Shown in pieces: positions 52,727 through 62,972 of a stretch of DNA of 64,000 nt (its first letter is position 1; each line of letters begins with the position of its first letter). The notes under the pieces were generated by a model. It saw only the letters and a program-made list of their open reading frames with translations. It was not told the DNA's origin and ran no database searches. This stretch comes from Pseudomonas quercus (GTDB lineage Bacteria > Pseudomonadota > Gammaproteobacteria > Pseudomonadales > Pseudomonadaceae). The position numbers were made by a program, and so were the translations under genes. The stretch spans positions 124,001 to 188,000 of the forward strand of contig NZ_JAAVJI010000006.1 in NCBI RefSeq assembly GCF_012033695.1, written 5' to 3'.

Positions 52727-53806
52727 TCAGAGGCCTTCGAATAATTCTTGTAGTTGTCGTTGCCCCGGCGCAGGCTTCCAGCTTGGCCGTTTATCCTTGT
52801 CGATCAGCAGGGCGCGAACGCCCTCAAGCAGGTCACCGCGCTCGAACCATTGCGCTGCCAGGTGAAGCTCCATGGCAAAGCAGCTTTCCAGGCTCAGTTG
52901 CCGCCCGAAAACCAGCATTTCTCGAGTCACTGCCATAGCCAGTGGGGACCGCTGTGCCATTTCATCGGCCGTGCGCAGTGCCCATTCTCGGCTATCCGCC
53001 ACATTGACCTGCTGGAGTTGCTCAATGATGCTGGGCACCTCAGGCTGGTTGAAGAAGTGATCGATGGCCGGGCGCAGACGGTCCAATGAGGGATTCGGCA
53101 GCACCTGCAGCCCCAGCTTGGCCAGAATGTTTTGCACATCTCTGAGGGGCATGGCAGACCATTGCACCTGGTCCAGCCTTTGTTCAAATTGCTCCAGCCG
53201 GTCGTGCTCCACAAAAAAGTCTGCTAGCCCGCAGTACAGCGCATCGGCGGCCTGTATGCGTGCTCCAGTGATACCGAGATACAACCCAATGGCGCCTGGC
53301 AGCCGAGACAGGAAATAGCTGGCGCCTACGTCCGGAAAGAAGCCTATAGCCGTTTCCGGCATGCCCAGGCGGCTGCGTTCAGTGACGATCCGAAGCTCTG
53401 CCGCTTGGGCCAGGCCCATTCCGCCGCCCAGGGTGAAACCGTCCATCAAGGCTACCACTGGCTTGCGATATTGGTGCAAGGCTAGATCCAGCTGATACTC
53501 CTCGACGAAGAAGGCCTCGTGCAACGTATCGTGCCGCTGATAGCTCTCGCACAAGGCACGCACATCGCCACCTGCACAGAAGCCTTTTTCTCCTGCACCA
53601 CGCAGCACTACCACATGGACATTCGGATCCTCGGCCCACTCGGCCAGGCGCCTGCTAAGTACGCGTACCATGTCCAGTGTGAGCGCGTTGACGCCTGAAG
53701 GGCGGTTTAACGTGAGGTAGCCAACGTGGTTGCGCACCTCGCTTAAAACCGATGGGCTACCCGTAATGGCCTCCTGGCCTTGAGCGTAAACAGCCTGTGC
53801 AGACAT
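52727..53806 (-). CDS. 3-hydroxyisobutyryl-CoA hydrolase / enoyl-CoA hydratase family
   Basis: The 359-residue crotonase-fold enzyme has the oxyanion segments GEKGFCAGGDVRALCES and DGFTLGGGMGLAQAAELRIV, and the hydrolase-type MPETAIGFFPDVGASYFLSR. The longer C-terminal part is typical of 3-hydroxyisobutyryl-CoA hydrolase and not of plain hydratases (about 260 residues). It pairs with the downstream acyl-CoA dehydrogenase for valine catabolism. ATG 53806 is used. Confidence 0.88.
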   Translation of the reverse strand: MSAQAVYAQGQEAITGSPSVLSEVRNHVGYLTLNRPSGVNALTLDMVRVLSRRLAEWAEDPNVHVVVLRGAGEKGFCAGGDVRALCESYQRHDTLHEAFFVEEYQLDLALHQYRKPVVALMDGFTLGGGMGLAQAAELRIVTERSRLGMPETAIGFFPDVGASYFLSRLPGAIGLYLGITGARIQAADALYCGLADFFVEHDRLEQFEQRLDQVQWSAMPLRDVQNILAKLGLQVLPNPSLDRLRPAIDHFFNQPEVPSIIEQLQQVNVADSREWALRTADEMAQRSPLAMAVTREMLVFGRQLSLESCFAMELHLAAQWFERGDLLEGVRALLIDKDKRPSWKPAPGQRQLQELFEGL

Positions 53807-54004
53807 TCGCAAAGTCCCTGCTTGTTGTTTGGGGGCAAGCCCGCCGAGATACTGAGTGCTGGGATGGGGGCATCCTGACAGGCACCCCAGCGCGCTTCAA
53901 CGGGCATCCGTGCAGCACAGGCCTGCGTTTTTGCGCCCGGGCTAGCCACCTGTTTCAGACCGGATCCTATTCCTTTCGTTCAGCCCCTGCCACGGTGTCA
54001 GGGC

Positions 54005-54160
54005 TCAAGCCTGCTCAAGGGGAACCTTTGACGGCGGATCGCCCATGGGCGGGCTTCCCGCAGGCGTATCAGGGTCGCCTACAGGTTCGCCTGAAGGAAG
54101 CGGCGGCTCATCGATATTAGGGTCTGGTATATCCAGCGGTTCAGGCAAGGGCAGGGACAT
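54005..54160 (-). CDS. Small acidic proline-rich protein
   Basis: A 51-codon frame encodes MSLPLPEPLDIPDPNIDEPP and then further Pro/Asp/Glu/Gly-rich sequence ending KVPLEQA. GAGGCG lies about nine bases before the ATG. The repetitive Pro-Asp/Glu pattern suggests a disordered protein. Similar short proline-rich products are, from memory, common in pseudomonads. The function is unknown. It lies in an otherwise empty gap before glgE. Confidence 0.55.
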   Translation of the reverse strand: MSLPLPEPLDIPDPNIDEPPLPSGEPVGDPDTPAGSPPMGDPPSKVPLEQA

Positions 54161-54363
54161 TTTGAGCGCCTCTTCATTGGGTCGTACGTATCCAGCTCTC
54201 AGCTTAGCCTATAAGGGTTGGCCACCCTAAGGCAGATGAGGGATGAACAGCGCTTGAACTTTCAACCGAGGGTAGCTCTCCGAATTCAAAGGTCACGGCC
54301 GGCCGCTTCGGCAATGGTCATCAGTACAAAAGACGCCCACAAGTTAAATGGAGCAAACACGCG
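54161..54363. other. Region upstream of glgE
   Basis: About 200 bases without a gene separate the small proline-rich protein gene from glgE. They must carry the promoters of both. I see no clear operator. GGAGC about 10 bases before ATG 54364 is the glgE ribosome site. Confidence 0.4.
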
Positions 54364-56388
54364 ATGACGGTGGAACAAACCTTTGAAACCGGCCAAGGGG
54401 CCCCCCATGGCGAACCTGCAGAGCACCGTTTGAGTGTTTCACAGGCCGTGGCCATACCGCGTATCGCCATCGAAGATGTGAGCCCGGTACTAGACGGGGG
54501 TGCCTGGCCGGTCAAGTCCCTGCCAGGCCGTGTGCATACCGTAGACGCCAAAGTATTTACCGATGGGCACGATAAGCTGGCTGTGCGGCTGCGCTGGCAT
54601 AAGCTAGGCAGCGACCAGTGGCATGGCACGCCGATGAAAGACATGGGCAATGACAGTTGGCAAGCTCAGCTCAGTTTTGATGAAGTGGCGCGACACAGTT
54701 TTATGATCGAAGCCTGGCGTGACGACTTCGCCACTTACCGCTATGAGCTGGAAAAAAAGTACGGTGCGGGCGTAAACGTGGAACTGGAACTCGAAGAGGG
54801 CCGCCTTCATGTGGCCGAGGCCATTTCCCGCAGCGAGGGTGAAGTACGCAACCGTTTGCAGGCAGTGCATGACCGCTTTGGTCAACTGGACTTGGACCAG
54901 CGCGTGGGCCTTATGCTGGAGCCGGCTACTGCACACGCCATGAGCGAGGCCGACAGCCAGCCTTTCCTGAGTCGCAGCCCTGAATACCCTGTGGAGGTGG
55001 AGCGCAAGCTCGCAGAGTTCGCCAGCTGGTATGAACTGTTCCCACGCTCCATCACGAACGACCCTACCCGCCATGGCACGTTCAATGACGTCCACAGCCG
55101 CCTGCCCATGGTGCGCGACATGGGCTTCGATGTGCTGTACTTCACGCCCATACACCCTATTGGCCGTGCGCACCGTAAAGGCCGTAACAACTCGTTGGAC
55201 GCCGGCCCAGATGATGTGGGTAGCCCTTACGCCATCGGCAGCCCTGACGGCGGCCATGAGGCGATTCACCCGCAACTGGGTACCCGTGAGGATTTCCGCA
55301 ACTTGGTAAAAGCGGCAGCAGACCATGGCCTTGAGATCGCCTTGGACTTTGCTATTCAATGCTCCCAGGATCACCCCTGGCTGCAGCAGCATCCCGGGTG
55401 GTTCTCGTGGCGCCCTGACGGCACCATCCGCTACGCGGAAAACCCCCCAAAAAAGTACCAGGACATCGTTAACGTCGACTTTTATGCCAAGGACGCAGTG
55501 CCGGCTCTGTGGCAGGAACTCTGCGAAGTGATCTGGGGCTGGGTGCAGGAAGGGGTCAAGATATTCCGGGTAGACAACCCTCACACCAAGCCACTGCCGT
55601 TCTGGCAGTGGATGATTGAAGAAATTCGCAGCCGCGACCCAGATGTCATGTTCCTGGCAGAAGCGTTCACCAAGCCTGCAATGATGGCGCGCCTGGGCAA
55701 GGTGGGTTATAGCCAGAGCTACACCTATTTCACTTGGCGCAACACTAAAGCCGAGCTGCAGCAGTACTTCACGGAACTCAACCAGCCACCATGGTCGTTG
55801 TGCTACCGCCCCAATTTCTTCGTAAATACGCCGGACATCAACCCAACGTTCCTGCATGAAAGCGGCCGCCCAGGGTTTTTGATTCGCGCCGCGCTGGCCA
55901 CCATGGGTTCAGGGCTGTGGGGAATGTATTCGGGCTTCGAGATCTGCGAAGCAGCGCCTATTCCAGGAAAGGAAGAATACCTGGACTCGGAAAAGTACGA
56001 GATTCGTGTGCGTGATTTCACCCAGCCAGGCAACATCATTGCCGAAATTGCCCAGCTCAACCGTATTCGCCGTCAGAACCCAGCGTTGCAAACGCACTTG
56101 GGTACGTCGTTCTACAATGCGTTCAACGACAACATTCTGTATTTCGGCAAGCGCACCCCCGACAACGAGAACTTCATTCTGGTGGCGATCAACCTCGACC
56201 CCTATAACACGCAAGAGGCTCAATTCGAGCTGCCCTTGTGGGAGCTTGGGCTTGACGACCATGCGACGGTGAATGGTGAAGACCTGATGACTGGCCACCG
56301 CTGGACCTGGCACGGCAAAACCCAAAGGACCCGCCTGGAGCCACACATGCCCTTTGGCATCTGGCGCCTTGAAAAGATCGCTGTCTGA
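54364..56388 (+). CDS. glgE: Alpha-1,4-glucan:maltose-1-phosphate maltosyltransferase GlgE
   Basis: GlgE extends alpha-1,4-glucan using maltose-1-phosphate. The 674-residue protein has an N-terminal beta domain (about residues 20-130), a GH13 subfamily 3 barrel with the nucleophile Asp near residue 404 (FRVDNPHTKPLPFWQW) and acid/base Glu near 433 (FLAEAF), and a C-terminal beta domain. The length matches the family. It heads the glgE-treS-glgB operon, which feeds on trehalose-derived maltose; the gap to treS is 13 bases. Confidence 0.95.
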   Translation: MTVEQTFETGQGAPHGEPAEHRLSVSQAVAIPRIAIEDVSPVLDGGAWPVKSLPGRVHTVDAKVFTDGHDKLAVRLRWHKLGSDQWHGTPMKDMGNDSWQAQLSFDEVARHSFMIEAWRDDFATYRYELEKKYGAGVNVELELEEGRLHVAEAISRSEGEVRNRLQAVHDRFGQLDLDQRVGLMLEPATAHAMSEADSQPFLSRSPEYPVEVERKLAEFASWYELFPRSITNDPTRHGTFNDVHSRLPMVRDMGFDVLYFTPIHPIGRAHRKGRNNSLDAGPDDVGSPYAIGSPDGGHEAIHPQLGTREDFRNLVKAAADHGLEIALDFAIQCSQDHPWLQQHPGWFSWRPDGTIRYAENPPKKYQDIVNVDFYAKDAVPALWQELCEVIWGWVQEGVKIFRVDNPHTKPLPFWQWMIEEIRSRDPDVMFLAEAFTKPAMMARLGKVGYSQSYTYFTWRNTKAELQQYFTELNQPPWSLCYRPNFFVNTPDINPTFLHESGRPGFLIRAALATMGSGLWGMYSGFEICEAAPIPGKEEYLDSEKYEIRVRDFTQPGNIIAEIAQLNRIRRQNPALQTHLGTSFYNAFNDNILYFGKRTPDNENFILVAINLDPYNTQEAQFELPLWELGLDDHATVNGEDLMTGHRWTWHGKTQRTRLEPHMPFGIWRLEKIAV

Positions 56389-56401
56389 CAGGTACGTATA
56401 A

Positions 56402-59400
56402 ATGGCCAAGAAAGCACCCGAAGCGTTTCTGAATGACCCGCTCTGGTACAAGGATGCGGTTATCTACCAGGTGCACGTGAAGTCCTTTCACGACTCTAAT
56501 AATGACGGCATAGGGGACTTTCCTGGCCTGATCGCCAAGCTCGACTATATTGCCGAATTGGGCGTGAATACTATCTGGTTGCTGCCGTTCTACCCATCGC
56601 CGCGGCGAGACGATGGGTACGACATTTCCGAATACAAGGCCGTGCACCCCGACTACGGCACCATGGCGGACGTACGCCGGTTTATTGCCGAAGCGCATCG
56701 GCGAGGCTTGCGGATCATCACCGAGCTGGTGATCAATCACACTTCAGACCAGCACCCCTGGTTCCAGCGGGCGCGCAAGGCGAAGAAGGGGTCCCGTGCG
56801 CGTGACTTTTACGTATGGTCTGATGACGATACCCGTTACGACCAGACTCGAATCATTTTCCTGGATACGGAAAAATCCAACTGGACCTGGGACCCCGTGG
56901 CAGGGCAGTACTTCTGGCACCGGTTTTATTCCCACCAGCCGGATCTTAATTTCGACAACCCGCAGGTGATGAAAGCGGTACTCGATGTGATGCGTTACTG
57001 GCTGGACATGGGTATAGACGGGCTGCGCCTGGATGCCATTCCCTACCTTATTGAGCGCGATGGCACCAATAACGAAAACCTGCCCGAAACCCATAATGTG
57101 CTCAAGGCCATCCGTGCCGAGATCGATGCCAATTACCCCGACCGCATGCTGTTGGCTGAAGCCAACCAGTGGCCGGAGGACACCCAGCTCTACTTCGGCG
57201 ATCGCAAGGGTGACCATGGCGACGAATGCCATATGGCCTTTCACTTTCCTTTGATGCCGCGCATGTACATGGCATTGGCGCAGGAAGACCGCTTTCCTAT
57301 TACGGATATCCTGCGCCAGACGCCGGACATCCCGCCCAACTGCCAATGGGCAATCTTCCTGCGCAATCACGATGAACTCACCTTAGAGATGGTGACCGAC
57401 CGTGAGCGTGATTACCTCTGGAACCACTACGCCGCAGACCGCCGCGCCCGTATCAATCTGGGTATTCGTCGGCGCCTGGCGCCCCTTCTGGAGCGAGACC
57501 GCCGCCGCATCGAACTGCTGAACAGCTTGCTTCTGTCCATGCCAGGCACACCTACCCTGTATTACGGGGATGAAATCGGCATGGGCGACAATATCTACCT
57601 GGGCGATCGCGACGGCGTACGCACGCCGATGCAGTGGTCTGTAGATCGCAACGGTGGTTTCTCGCGCGCCAACCCTGCCAGCCTGGTGCTTCCGCCCATT
57701 CAGGACCCGCTGTATGGGTACCAGGCCGTGAACGTGGAAACCCAGGCCAGCGACCCGCATTCACTGCTCAATTTCACCCGCAGGCTGCTGGCCGTGCGCA
57801 AGCAGCAGCAAGCCTTTGGCCGCGGCAGTTTGAAAATGCTTACCCCTAGCAACCGCCGTATTCTGGCGTACTTGCGTGAATACACCGATGGCAGCGGGAA
57901 GACTGAACAGGTGTTGTGCGTAGCCAACGTGTCACGTGCCGCCCAAGCTGCAGAGCTGGACCTGTCGCAATATGCAGGCATGGTGCCCGTAGAAATGCTA
58001 GGTGGCAGCGCATTTCCACCTATTGGGCAATTGCCGTTCCTGCTGACCTTGCCACCCTATGCATTTTACTGGTTCCTGCTGGCACCTGAAAATCAGATGC
58101 CCAGCTGGCACGTGGAGGCTGCACAACCTATGCCCGATTTTGAAACCCTGGTATTGAAAAAACGAATGGATGAACTGCTGGAAGAGCAGGCGCGGCACAC
58201 CCTTGAACAGAGCACCTTGGTTCAATACTTGCCGAAACGCCGCTGGTTCGCTGGGAAGGGCAGCGCCATAGACAGTGTTCGCCTGGCCTATGGCGTACGT
58301 TTCAGCGCCTTGCCCAACCCTGTGTTGTTCAGCGAGATTGAGGTCACCAGCGAAGGTAACGTCAGCCGTTATCAGTTTCCGTTCGGGTTCCTCCCTGAAG
58401 AGCAAGCCTCCAGTGCGTTGCCTCAACAACTGGCCCTGTCGCGTCTGCGCCGCAACAACCGCGTCGGGCTTTTAACCGACGCTTTCGTGCTGGAGAGCTT
58501 CATCCGAGCAGTGGTCAAAGCCTTGAGTGCGGATACTGTATTGCCATGTGGCGAAGGCGACCTGCACTTCACGCACACCGCACACATGGACGCCCTGGCG
58601 CTTCCCGAAGAGCCAACCATTCGCTATTTGTCGGCAGAGCAGTCCAATAGTTCGGTAGTGATCGACGGCAGGGTCGTGCTTAAAATGATTCGTAAAGTGA
58701 GTGGGGGCATCCACCCAGAGTTGGAGATGGGCGCCTTCCTTACCGCTACCGGTTACCAGAACATCTCGCCCTTGATGGGCTCGGTGGTTCGCAAGGACGA
58801 CACCGGTACACCGCACTTGCTCATGATCGCGCAGGGCTACCTGAACAATCAGGGCGACGCCTGGGAGTGGACTCAAAACAACTTGGAGCGTGCAGTACGA
58901 GACGAACTGGATGCTACTCGTTCGGAGCAGGCACAGCATTACAACGCTTTGGAAGAACTCAAAGCCTTTGCGGCCATGTTGGGGCAGCGCCTGGGCGAGA
59001 TGCACGTAGCGTTGGCCGGTAATACGGATAACTCAGACTTCGCTGCCAGGCCCAGTGATGAAAAAGATGCAGCAGCATGGAGCAAAAGCATCAAAGCACA
59101 GGTCGAACGCGCGTTGTACCTGTTAGAACAGCACAAGGACAGCTTCACGGATGACGCCTTACCTAAAGTGGACGATTTGCTGGGCCGCCGCGATGCGCTG
59201 CTTGCGCAAGTGGATAGCCTTGCCCAGCGCGCTGTCGGCGGCTTGGTAATGCGTGTGCATGGCGACCTTCACCTGGGCCAGGTATTGGTCGTACAGGGGG
59301 ATGCCTACCTGATCGACTTCGAAGGCGAGCCTGCCCGGCCGCTTGAAGAGCGCCGTGGCAAGTACAGCCCCTACAAAGACGTCAGCGGCGTGTTGCGTTC

Positions 59401-59722
59401 GTTTGACTACGCTGCTGCCATGGCGGTGCGTAGCGCACAGGCTGTGGACAGCTCAAGTGAAGCTACCGAGGCTCGCCAACGCGTTGCCGCCCGCTACCTC
59501 ACCGAAGCCTGCCAGGCCTTTGTCCACGCCTATGGCGCTGCAAGTGTCTCTCTGGCCCACGCCTGGAAACACGCTGAGGGCGAGCGCGCCGCACTTCAAT
59601 TGTTCAGCCTGGAAAAGGCTGCTTACGAAATCGCATATGAAGCCGAGAATCGCCCGAGCTGGCTTGCCGTGCCATTGCACGGCCTGTTCGGGCTGCTGGC
59701 TACCAACGGAGATACTGCATGA
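56402..59722 (+). CDS. treS: Trehalose synthase-maltokinase fusion (TreS-Mak)
   Basis: The 1106-residue bifunctional protein begins with residues 1 to about 560, a GH13 trehalose synthase ([19 protein letters not shown]; nucleophile Asp about 210 in [21 protein letters not shown]). The remainder is a maltokinase (Pep2) with the kinase-like HGDLHLGQ loop near residue 953 and LIDFEGEP. Together they convert trehalose to maltose and then to maltose-1-phosphate for GlgE. The fusion is common in pseudomonads. The stop overlaps the glgB start by 4 bases. Confidence 0.95.
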   Translation: MAKKAPEAFLNDPLWYKDAVIYQVHVKSFHDSNNDGIGDFPGLIAKLDYIAELGVNTIWLLPFYPSPRRDDGYDISEYKAVHPDYGTMADVRRFIAEAHRRGLRIITELVINHTSDQHPWFQRARKAKKGSRARDFYVWSDDDTRYDQTRIIFLDTEKSNWTWDPVAGQYFWHRFYSHQPDLNFDNPQVMKAVLDVMRYWLDMGIDGLRLDAIPYLIERDGTNNENLPETHNVLKAIRAEIDANYPDRMLLAEANQWPEDTQLYFGDRKGDHGDECHMAFHFPLMPRMYMALAQEDRFPITDILRQTPDIPPNCQWAIFLRNHDELTLEMVTDRERDYLWNHYAADRRARINLGIRRRLAPLLERDRRRIELLNSLLLSMPGTPTLYYGDEIGMGDNIYLGDRDGVRTPMQWSVDRNGGFSRANPASLVLPPIQDPLYGYQAVNVETQASDPHSLLNFTRRLLAVRKQQQAFGRGSLKMLTPSNRRILAYLREYTDGSGKTEQVLCVANVSRAAQAAELDLSQYAGMVPVEMLGGSAFPPIGQLPFLLTLPPYAFYWFLLAPENQMPSWHVEAAQPMPDFETLVLKKRMDELLEEQARHTLEQSTLVQYLPKRRWFAGKGSAIDSVRLAYGVRFSALPNPVLFSEIEVTSEGNVSRYQFPFGFLPEEQASSALPQQLALSRLRRNNRVGLLTDAFVLESFIRAVVKALSADTVLPCGEGDLHFTHTAHMDALALPEEPTIRYLSAEQSNSSVVIDGRVVLKMIRKVSGGIHPELEMGAFLTATGYQNISPLMGSVVRKDDTGTPHLLMIAQGYLNNQGDAWEWTQNNLERAVRDELDATRSEQAQHYNALEELKAFAAMLGQRLGEMHVALAGNTDNSDFAARPSDEKDAAAWSKSIKAQVERALYLLEQHKDSFTDDALPKVDDLLGRRDALLAQVDSLAQRAVGGLVMRVHGDLHLGQVLVVQGDAYLIDFEGEPARPLEERRGKYSPYKDVSGVLRSFDYAAAMAVRSAQAVDSSSEATEARQRVAARYLTEACQAFVHAYGAASVSLAHAWKHAEGERAALQLFSLEKAAYEIAYEAENRPSWLAVPLHGLFGLLATNGDTA

Positions 59723-61974
59723 ATGCGCAACACGGACAGGGCCACGGCCTAAGCGTATTTCCGCCAGAAGCGGACATACAGGCGCTGGTACGCGCGGAGC
59801 ATCGCGACCCCTTCGCTGTGTTGGGCCCCCACTGGCAGGGCGACCACGGCCGTGTAGTACGCGCCTACCTGCCCCATGCCATGCGTGTGGAGCTTGTAGG
59901 GGAGCACGACGAGGCGCCTCGGGTATCGCTGGAAGAGCATACCTCGGTGCCAGGGTTCTTCGCTGGCCAGCTTCAGGGTAACGAAGGCTATCGCTTGAAG
60001 ATCCAATGGGCCACGGGTGTACAAGTGTGCCACGACCCCTACAGCTTTGATCAGCAGCTGGGCGAGATGGACCTTTACCTGTTTGCTGAAGGTAACCACC
60101 GTAACCTGAGCGATGCCATGGGGTCGCAGGTTATCAATGTAAACGGCGTGGAAGGGGTAAGGTTTTCGGTATGGGCGCCTAACGCACGTCGCGTCTCTGT
60201 AGTCGGCCATTTCAACGGCTGGGACGGCCGTCGTCACCCTATGCGCCAGCGTCATCCCAGTGGCGTATGGGAGCTTTTCATCCCTGCGCTAGGTGAAGGC
60301 GAAGTCTATAAATATGAAGTATTAGGCCAGCACGGCGTACTGCCACTCAAGGCTGACCCTCTGGCACGGTGGACTGAACTTCCCCCGGCAACCGGTTCGC
60401 GTGTAGCGACCCGTCTGCGCCATGAATGGAATGACCAGGCTTGGATGAGCGGCCGCCAATCGCAGGCAGGGCTGGACAAGCCACTGTCCATCTATGAGCT
60501 TCATGCCGGGTCCTGGATGGTGGAAACCAATGAAGCCGGTGAAGTCAGCCGCCAATACCGCTGGGGGGAGCTGGCCGAGCGCCTGATTCCTTACGTGCAG
60601 CAGTTGGGGTTCACCCACATCGAGCTGATGCCCATCATGGAGCACCCGTTTGGTGGCTCGTGGGGTTACCAGTTGCTGTCACAGTTTGCCCCTTCGGCAC
60701 GCTATGGCGAACCTGATGAGTTGGCTGCCTTCGTCGATGCCTGCCACCAGGCCAATATAGGCGTGATCCTGGACTGGGTGCCTGCGCATTTCCCTACCGA
60801 TGAACATGGCTTGGCACGCTTCGACGGCACCGCACTGTACGAGTATGACGACCCGCGTGAAGGCTTCCACCAGGATTGGAACACGCTGATCTACAACCTG
60901 GGCCGCACCGAAGTACACGGGTTCATGATTGCTTCGGCCCTTCACTGGCTCAAGCACTACCACATCGACGGCCTGCGGGTGGATGCTGTCGCCTCGATGC
61001 TCTATCGGGATTACTCGCGCAAGCATGATGAATGGGTACCGAACCGGTTCGGCGGGCGTGAGAACCTCGAAGCCATCGCTTTTCTGCGCCACTTGAATGA
61101 TGTGGTCGCCAGTGAAACGCCTGGTGCCATGGTCATTGCAGAGGAATCCACTTCCTGGCCTGGTGTGAGTGCGCCCACTCAGGAAGGAGGCCTAGGGTTC
61201 TCCTACAAGTGGAACATGGGTTGGATGCACGACACCCTGCACTACATGGAAAACGATCCGATTCATCGCCAGCACCACCATAGCGAACTGAGCTTTGGGT
61301 TGGTATACGCGTGGTCAGAGCGCTTCGTACTGCCGATTTCCCATGATGAAGTTGTTCACGGCAAGCATTCGCTGATAGACAAGATGCCTGGGGACCGGTG
61401 GCAGAAATTTGCCAACCTGCGTGCCTACCTGGCGTTTATGTGGACGCATCCTGGCAAGAAGCTGTTGTTCATGGGCTGTGAGTTCGGGCAGTTCCGCGAG
61501 TGGAACCATGACCATCAGTTGGACTGGTACCTGACGCAGTATTCCGAGCATAGGGGTGTGCAGCAGGCGGTCAGCGACCTGAACCGCTTGTACCGTGCGG
61601 AGCCTGCACTTCACGAGCAGGACTGTGTGCCAGAAGGCTTCCGATGGGTTATTGGCGATGACACGGCCAATAGCGTATATGCCTACTTGCGATTGAGCCG
61701 AAAAGGGGAGCCGCTGCTAGTGGTCGCCAACTTTACCCCCGTGCCGCGTGAAGGCTACCGCATCGGTGTACCCGAGGCTGGCTTATGGGAAGAGGCATTC
61801 AACAGTGATGCTGAAACCTATGGCGGTTCCAATGTAGGTAATGGCGGTGGGGTAATGGCAGAGGATATCGAAAGCCATGGCCAGCCTCAGTCCCTAAGCC
61901 TGAAGCTCCCGCCTTTGGGCGTACTTATCCTTCAGCCACAAGCCTCTAAGTTGGCGCGGTCGGCGGCAGAGTAA
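59719..61974 (+). CDS. glgB: 1,4-alpha-glucan branching enzyme GlgB
   Basis: The 751-residue branching enzyme has an N-terminal CBM48-type region ([20 protein letters not shown] at about 150-170), a GH13 barrel with nucleophile Asp about 422 ([17 protein letters not shown]) and acid/base Glu about 475 (VIAEESTSW), and an all-beta C-terminal domain. It adds alpha-1,6 branches to the glucan made by GlgE. It is coupled to treS by an ATGA overlap and is the last gene of the operon before a strong terminator. Confidence 0.96.
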   Translation: MNAQHGQGHGLSVFPPEADIQALVRAEHRDPFAVLGPHWQGDHGRVVRAYLPHAMRVELVGEHDEAPRVSLEEHTSVPGFFAGQLQGNEGYRLKIQWATGVQVCHDPYSFDQQLGEMDLYLFAEGNHRNLSDAMGSQVINVNGVEGVRFSVWAPNARRVSVVGHFNGWDGRRHPMRQRHPSGVWELFIPALGEGEVYKYEVLGQHGVLPLKADPLARWTELPPATGSRVATRLRHEWNDQAWMSGRQSQAGLDKPLSIYELHAGSWMVETNEAGEVSRQYRWGELAERLIPYVQQLGFTHIELMPIMEHPFGGSWGYQLLSQFAPSARYGEPDELAAFVDACHQANIGVILDWVPAHFPTDEHGLARFDGTALYEYDDPREGFHQDWNTLIYNLGRTEVHGFMIASALHWLKHYHIDGLRVDAVASMLYRDYSRKHDEWVPNRFGGRENLEAIAFLRHLNDVVASETPGAMVIAEESTSWPGVSAPTQEGGLGFSYKWNMGWMHDTLHYMENDPIHRQHHHSELSFGLVYAWSERFVLPISHDEVVHGKHSLIDKMPGDRWQKFANLRAYLAFMWTHPGKKLLFMGCEFGQFREWNHDHQLDWYLTQYSEHRGVQQAVSDLNRLYRAEPALHEQDCVPEGFRWVIGDDTANSVYAYLRLSRKGEPLLVVANFTPVPREGYRIGVPEAGLWEEAFNSDAETYGGSNVGNGGGVMAEDIESHGQPQSLSLKLPPLGVLILQPQASKLARSAAE

Positions 61975-61979
61975 CCCTT

Positions 61980-62024
61980 GACGCCCAGGGCTTGTCTGTA
62001 ACGGACAGCCCTGGGCGTTCTTTT
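61980..62024. terminator. Rho-independent terminator after glgB
   Basis: A stem ACGCCCAGGGCT pairs with AGCCCTGGGCGT around a ~15-base loop, then TCTTTT follows on the plus strand. It separates glgB from the convergent EEP-family gene. Confidence 0.75.
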
Positions 62025-62027
62025 CGA

Positions 62028-62834
62028 TTAAAGGTGAACTTCAACCGCCAACGGCAGGTGGTCGGACAGGTGCGTCCAGGGTTTGGTGCCTAGAATACGT
62101 GGGTCATGGCTGGTGGCATTGCGCAGGTAGATGCGGTCCAGGCTTAAAAGTGGGAAACGCGCTGGGTAGGTTTTCGGTAGCTTGCCTAAGTTGTGCTCAA
62201 AGGCCTCATGCAAGTCCCCATAACGGCTGAGGGTGACATTACCTTTGAGCTGCCAGTCGTTGAAATCTCCGGCAATGATCACAGGGGCATGGGCGGGGAT
62301 AGCGTCCAGTAACTGACGCAATAGCTGCAACTGCTGCTGGCGATGGTGCTCCATCAATGAGAGGTGCACGCAGACTGCGTGCACGCCGTCTTCATGGCCA
62401 GGTACCTGCAACACACAGTGAAGGAAGCCTCGGCGTTCCGGGCCTGTGATGGAAACGTCCAGGTTGCGGTAGTGCAAGATGGGGTACTTGGACAGCAACG
62501 CATTGCCGTGGTGGCCGTCCGGGTAGACCGCATTACGGCCATAGGCGTATTCAGGCCACATACTGTCAGCCAGAAACTCGTATTGGGACATCTGCGGCCA
62601 ATTGGCAAACCGTGAAGCGTGGCGGTCATGGCCACCCAGTACTTCCTGCAGGAAAACGATGTCTGCACCCGTGCTGCGTACCGCTTCGCGAAGTTCGGGG
62701 AGGATAAAGCGACGGTTAAACGCAGTGAAGCCTTTGTGGGTGTTTACCGTTAGCACTTGGATACGGTGAACATCCCGGTCGCGCTCTGCGCCCGCACCCA
62801 GGTGGCTGGCACCTTCGTCTGGTTCAGCGTGCAC
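62028..62834 (-). CDS. Endonuclease/exonuclease/phosphatase (EEP) family protein
   Basis: The 268-residue protein has the EEP metal-site motifs in order: VNTHKGF, FLQEV (Glu), HLSLMEHHR, GDFNDW and the C-terminal SDHLPL (His). It may act on nucleic acid or a phospho-ester; the substrate is unknown. A GTG start at 62834 is used because AAGGAG lies six bases upstream. No signal peptide is seen. It lies between glgB and glgX, a linkage often seen in Pseudomonas glucan clusters. Confidence 0.85.
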   Translation of the reverse strand: MHAEPDEGASHLGAGAERDRDVHRIQVLTVNTHKGFTAFNRRFILPELREAVRSTGADIVFLQEVLGGHDRHASRFANWPQMSQYEFLADSMWPEYAYGRNAVYPDGHHGNALLSKYPILHYRNLDVSITGPERRGFLHCVLQVPGHEDGVHAVCVHLSLMEHHRQQQLQLLRQLLDAIPAHAPVIIAGDFNDWQLKGNVTLSRYGDLHEAFEHNLGKLPKTYPARFPLLSLDRIYLRNATSHDPRILGTKPWTHLSDHLPLAVEVHL

Positions 62835-62931
62835 GGTGGCTCCTTAAAACTAAAACAGTCACAGCTTAAGACTAGGCTTTAAGGAGGCAGTTCCGGGTAG
62901 GTAAGAGAGGGTCAGGAGAGGGCAGAAGCGA

Positions 62932-62964
62932 GGCCTGCGAACGTACTCAATAGGTTCACAGGCC
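62932..62964. terminator. Terminator-like hairpin after glgX
   Basis: GGCCTGCGAAC and GTTCACAGGCC form an imperfect stem (one mismatch) around an ~11-base loop, just after the glgX stop on the minus strand. Confidence 0.45.
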
Positions 62965-62972
62965 TTGGTCGC

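Noticed and set aside
54019..54050. GGAACC inside the small proline-rich gene
   Set aside because: The second half of the hrp box is missing.
54604..55857. A 417-codon open frame antisense to glgE
   Set aside because: High-GC codon bias opens the complementary frame. The glgE product is unmistakable, and the antisense product shows no family pattern and no ribosome site.
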